Assembly (NCBI RefSeq): GCF_000411555.1
Contig: NZ_KE150486.1
Coordinates: 1-64,000, forward strand
DNA length: 64,000 nt
DNA from: Atopobium sp. oral taxon 199 str. F0494
GTDB lineage: Bacteria; Actinomycetota; Coriobacteriia; Coriobacteriales; Atopobiaceae
Direction: 5' to 3'
Of this stretch, positions 63,010 to 64,000 are shown piece after piece. Position numbers and translations under genes: made by a program. Position 1 is the stretch's first letter. Every line of letters starts with the position of its first letter. A model generated the notes under the pieces. It did not search any database and was not told the DNA's origin. It saw only the letters and a list, made by a program, of their open reading frames with translations.

Positions 63010-64000
63010 TACGCGACACCGTCCTTAAACGCCAGCTCTGAGGCATCGTCGAAGTCATGAGCAACGTCAGCACCCAGGACCTTCTCGGCACGCTCGACTG
63101 CAACGTCATGGGAGAGGGCTTCAGGCGCATGGATGATGGCGTCTTCAAAGAGAGCGCGTACAAAGAGACGCTCCGCTTCACGGCGAGAAAGCCCGCGGGC
63201 CTGCAGATATTCGATCTGCTCGGGAGAAACTGATCCGATAGTGGCGCCGTGGTTTCCGGCAACGTCGTCTTCGTCGCAGAGGATGACGGGCATGGTTTTG
63301 CTGACAACGTTATCGCCAAGAATCTGCACCGTCTCGGCCTCGTTGCCCTTGGCGTCCTTGGAGCCGCGGATGAGGTCGATAGTGGCGCGCAGGGTCTTTC
63401 GCGCGGAGTCGTTCAAGATGCCGGACTCGGCGATTTCGGCGCGCGTGGTCCGTCCGCGCATGCGGGCGACGTGGTTGATGTCGAGAAGTTCCTCGTGATC
63501 GGCATGATAGCGGCTGTTCAAGTCAAGATGCGCACGGTCACCCGCGAGGTTGACTGCAAATCCTATGCCGAGAGCGCCTCCGCCAAGCGCATATTGGTGC
63601 ACGTCAATAAGGGCGTCCTTATGCGCTTCAATGCCGATGCTTTCAAGATGCTGCTGATCATCATCAATGCCGAGCATTTCTATGAGGTGCACATGAGCGC
63701 CTGCTTCGGCGACAATACGCACGAGAGCTCCGCTTGTCGCTGGAACGTCCGTATTGTCCGCGCCGTTTGTGTTGTTATTGCCGCCTGCGGCTTCGGCGTT
63801 CTTCTCGCCAGCGCGAGCAACGACAACGACAGTTGCTTCAGCGCCTTCGCACACCATAATGCCCGCGTTTGCGCATTCGTTTGTGGCAGCCGATACCGAG
63901 ATGACAACAGGTTCTTCGCGCTTGGTATGAGCGGGAACTTCATAGTAGGCTGCTTCAAAGACCTGAGAGTCTATGTAGCTTGTGACCTCAGCTCCCATGC
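63009..64000 (-). CDS. sufD: SufD, Fe-S assembly complex subunit (partial)
   Basis: At least 329 residues; the frame runs to the window edge, so the N-terminus may be cut. The beta-helix core shows HLDLNSRYHADHEELLDINHVARMRGRTTRAEIAESGILNDSARKTLRATIDLIRGSKDAKGNE (in part, middle third) and the conserved DDVAGNHGATIGSVSPEQIEYLQARGLSRREAERL. This is the SufB/SufD family. Small size, lack of SufB cysteines and its place before sufS point to SufD. SufB and SufC presumably lie beyond the window. Confidence 0.9.
   Translation of the reverse strand, partial: MGAEVTSYIDSQVFEAAYYEVPAHTKREEPVVISVSAATNECANAGIMVCEGAEATVVVVARAGEKNAEAAGGNNNTNGADNTDVPATSGALVRIVAEAGAHVHLIEMLGIDDDQQHLESIGIEAHKDALIDVHQYALGGGALGIGFAVNLAGDRAHLDLNSRYHADHEELLDINHVARMRGRTTRAEIAESGILNDSARKTLRATIDLIRGSKDAKGNEAETVQILGDNVVSKTMPVILCDEDDVAGNHGATIGSVSPEQIEYLQARGLSRREAERLFVRALFEDAIIHAPEALSHDVAVERAEKVLGADVAHDFDDASELAFKDGVA

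Overview
The window looks like chromosomal DNA from a Coriobacteriia member, most probably family Atopobiaceae (Lancefieldella/Atopobium type). I base this on how the 16S sequence reads, the mixed Gram-positive gene set (LPXTG protein, Asp23/AmaP, DegV, type III glutamine synthetase, SufU) and moderate GC. The assignment is recognition from memory, not a database match. I saw no phage, insertion sequence, CRISPR array or tRNA gene.

Layout. 1-5.3 kb: one rRNA operon (16S-23S-5S) with a tRNA-free spacer and long RNase III-type processing stems. 5.3-8.4 kb: anaerobic ribonucleotide reductase nrdD-nrdG behind a promoter covered by two NrdR boxes. 8.5-23 kb: DegV protein, lone PTS IIA protein, DJ-1 protein, an ABC exporter pair with a coiled-coil permease, a very large three-domain glycosyltransferase, ligA, an ArsC-like protein, a zinc phospholipase-like protein and a solute-binding protein. 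23-29 kb: type III glutamine synthetase, then polA and rnhA. 29-46 kb: MATE pump, membrane proteins, PepV-like dipeptidase, a MacB-like fused ABC protein followed by an LPXTG coiled-coil surface protein, an M16 protease, a DMT transporter, a frameshifted PcsB-like wall hydrolase and uppP. 46-55.6 kb: pcrA, mscS, mtnN, pit plus its DUF47 partner, the amaP-DUF2273-asp23 set, a thiamine-binding protein and a small kinase. 55.7-57.1 kb: gntR and deoC, fused head to head with both 5' ends missing. 57.2-60.8 kb: an acetyltransferase, then a TPP riboswitch and a three-gene thiamine-precursor ABC transporter. 60.8-64 kb: suf operon (sufD partial, sufS, sufU) and an Rrf2 regulator.

The most unusual signals are not genes. 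(1) The 7-mer CGAGAAG, most often as GCGAGAAG with a C three bases further on, occurs about 75 times by hand count outside the rRNA genes. Roughly 8 would be expected by chance. Copies fall on both strands about equally, in and out of genes, sometimes as close inverted pairs. This resembles a DNA uptake sequence. (2) A 123-bp palindromic element occurs twice (25605-25727 and 52501-52623), with its core inverted relative to its ends. (3) Several intergenic stretches carry short degenerate tandem repeats.
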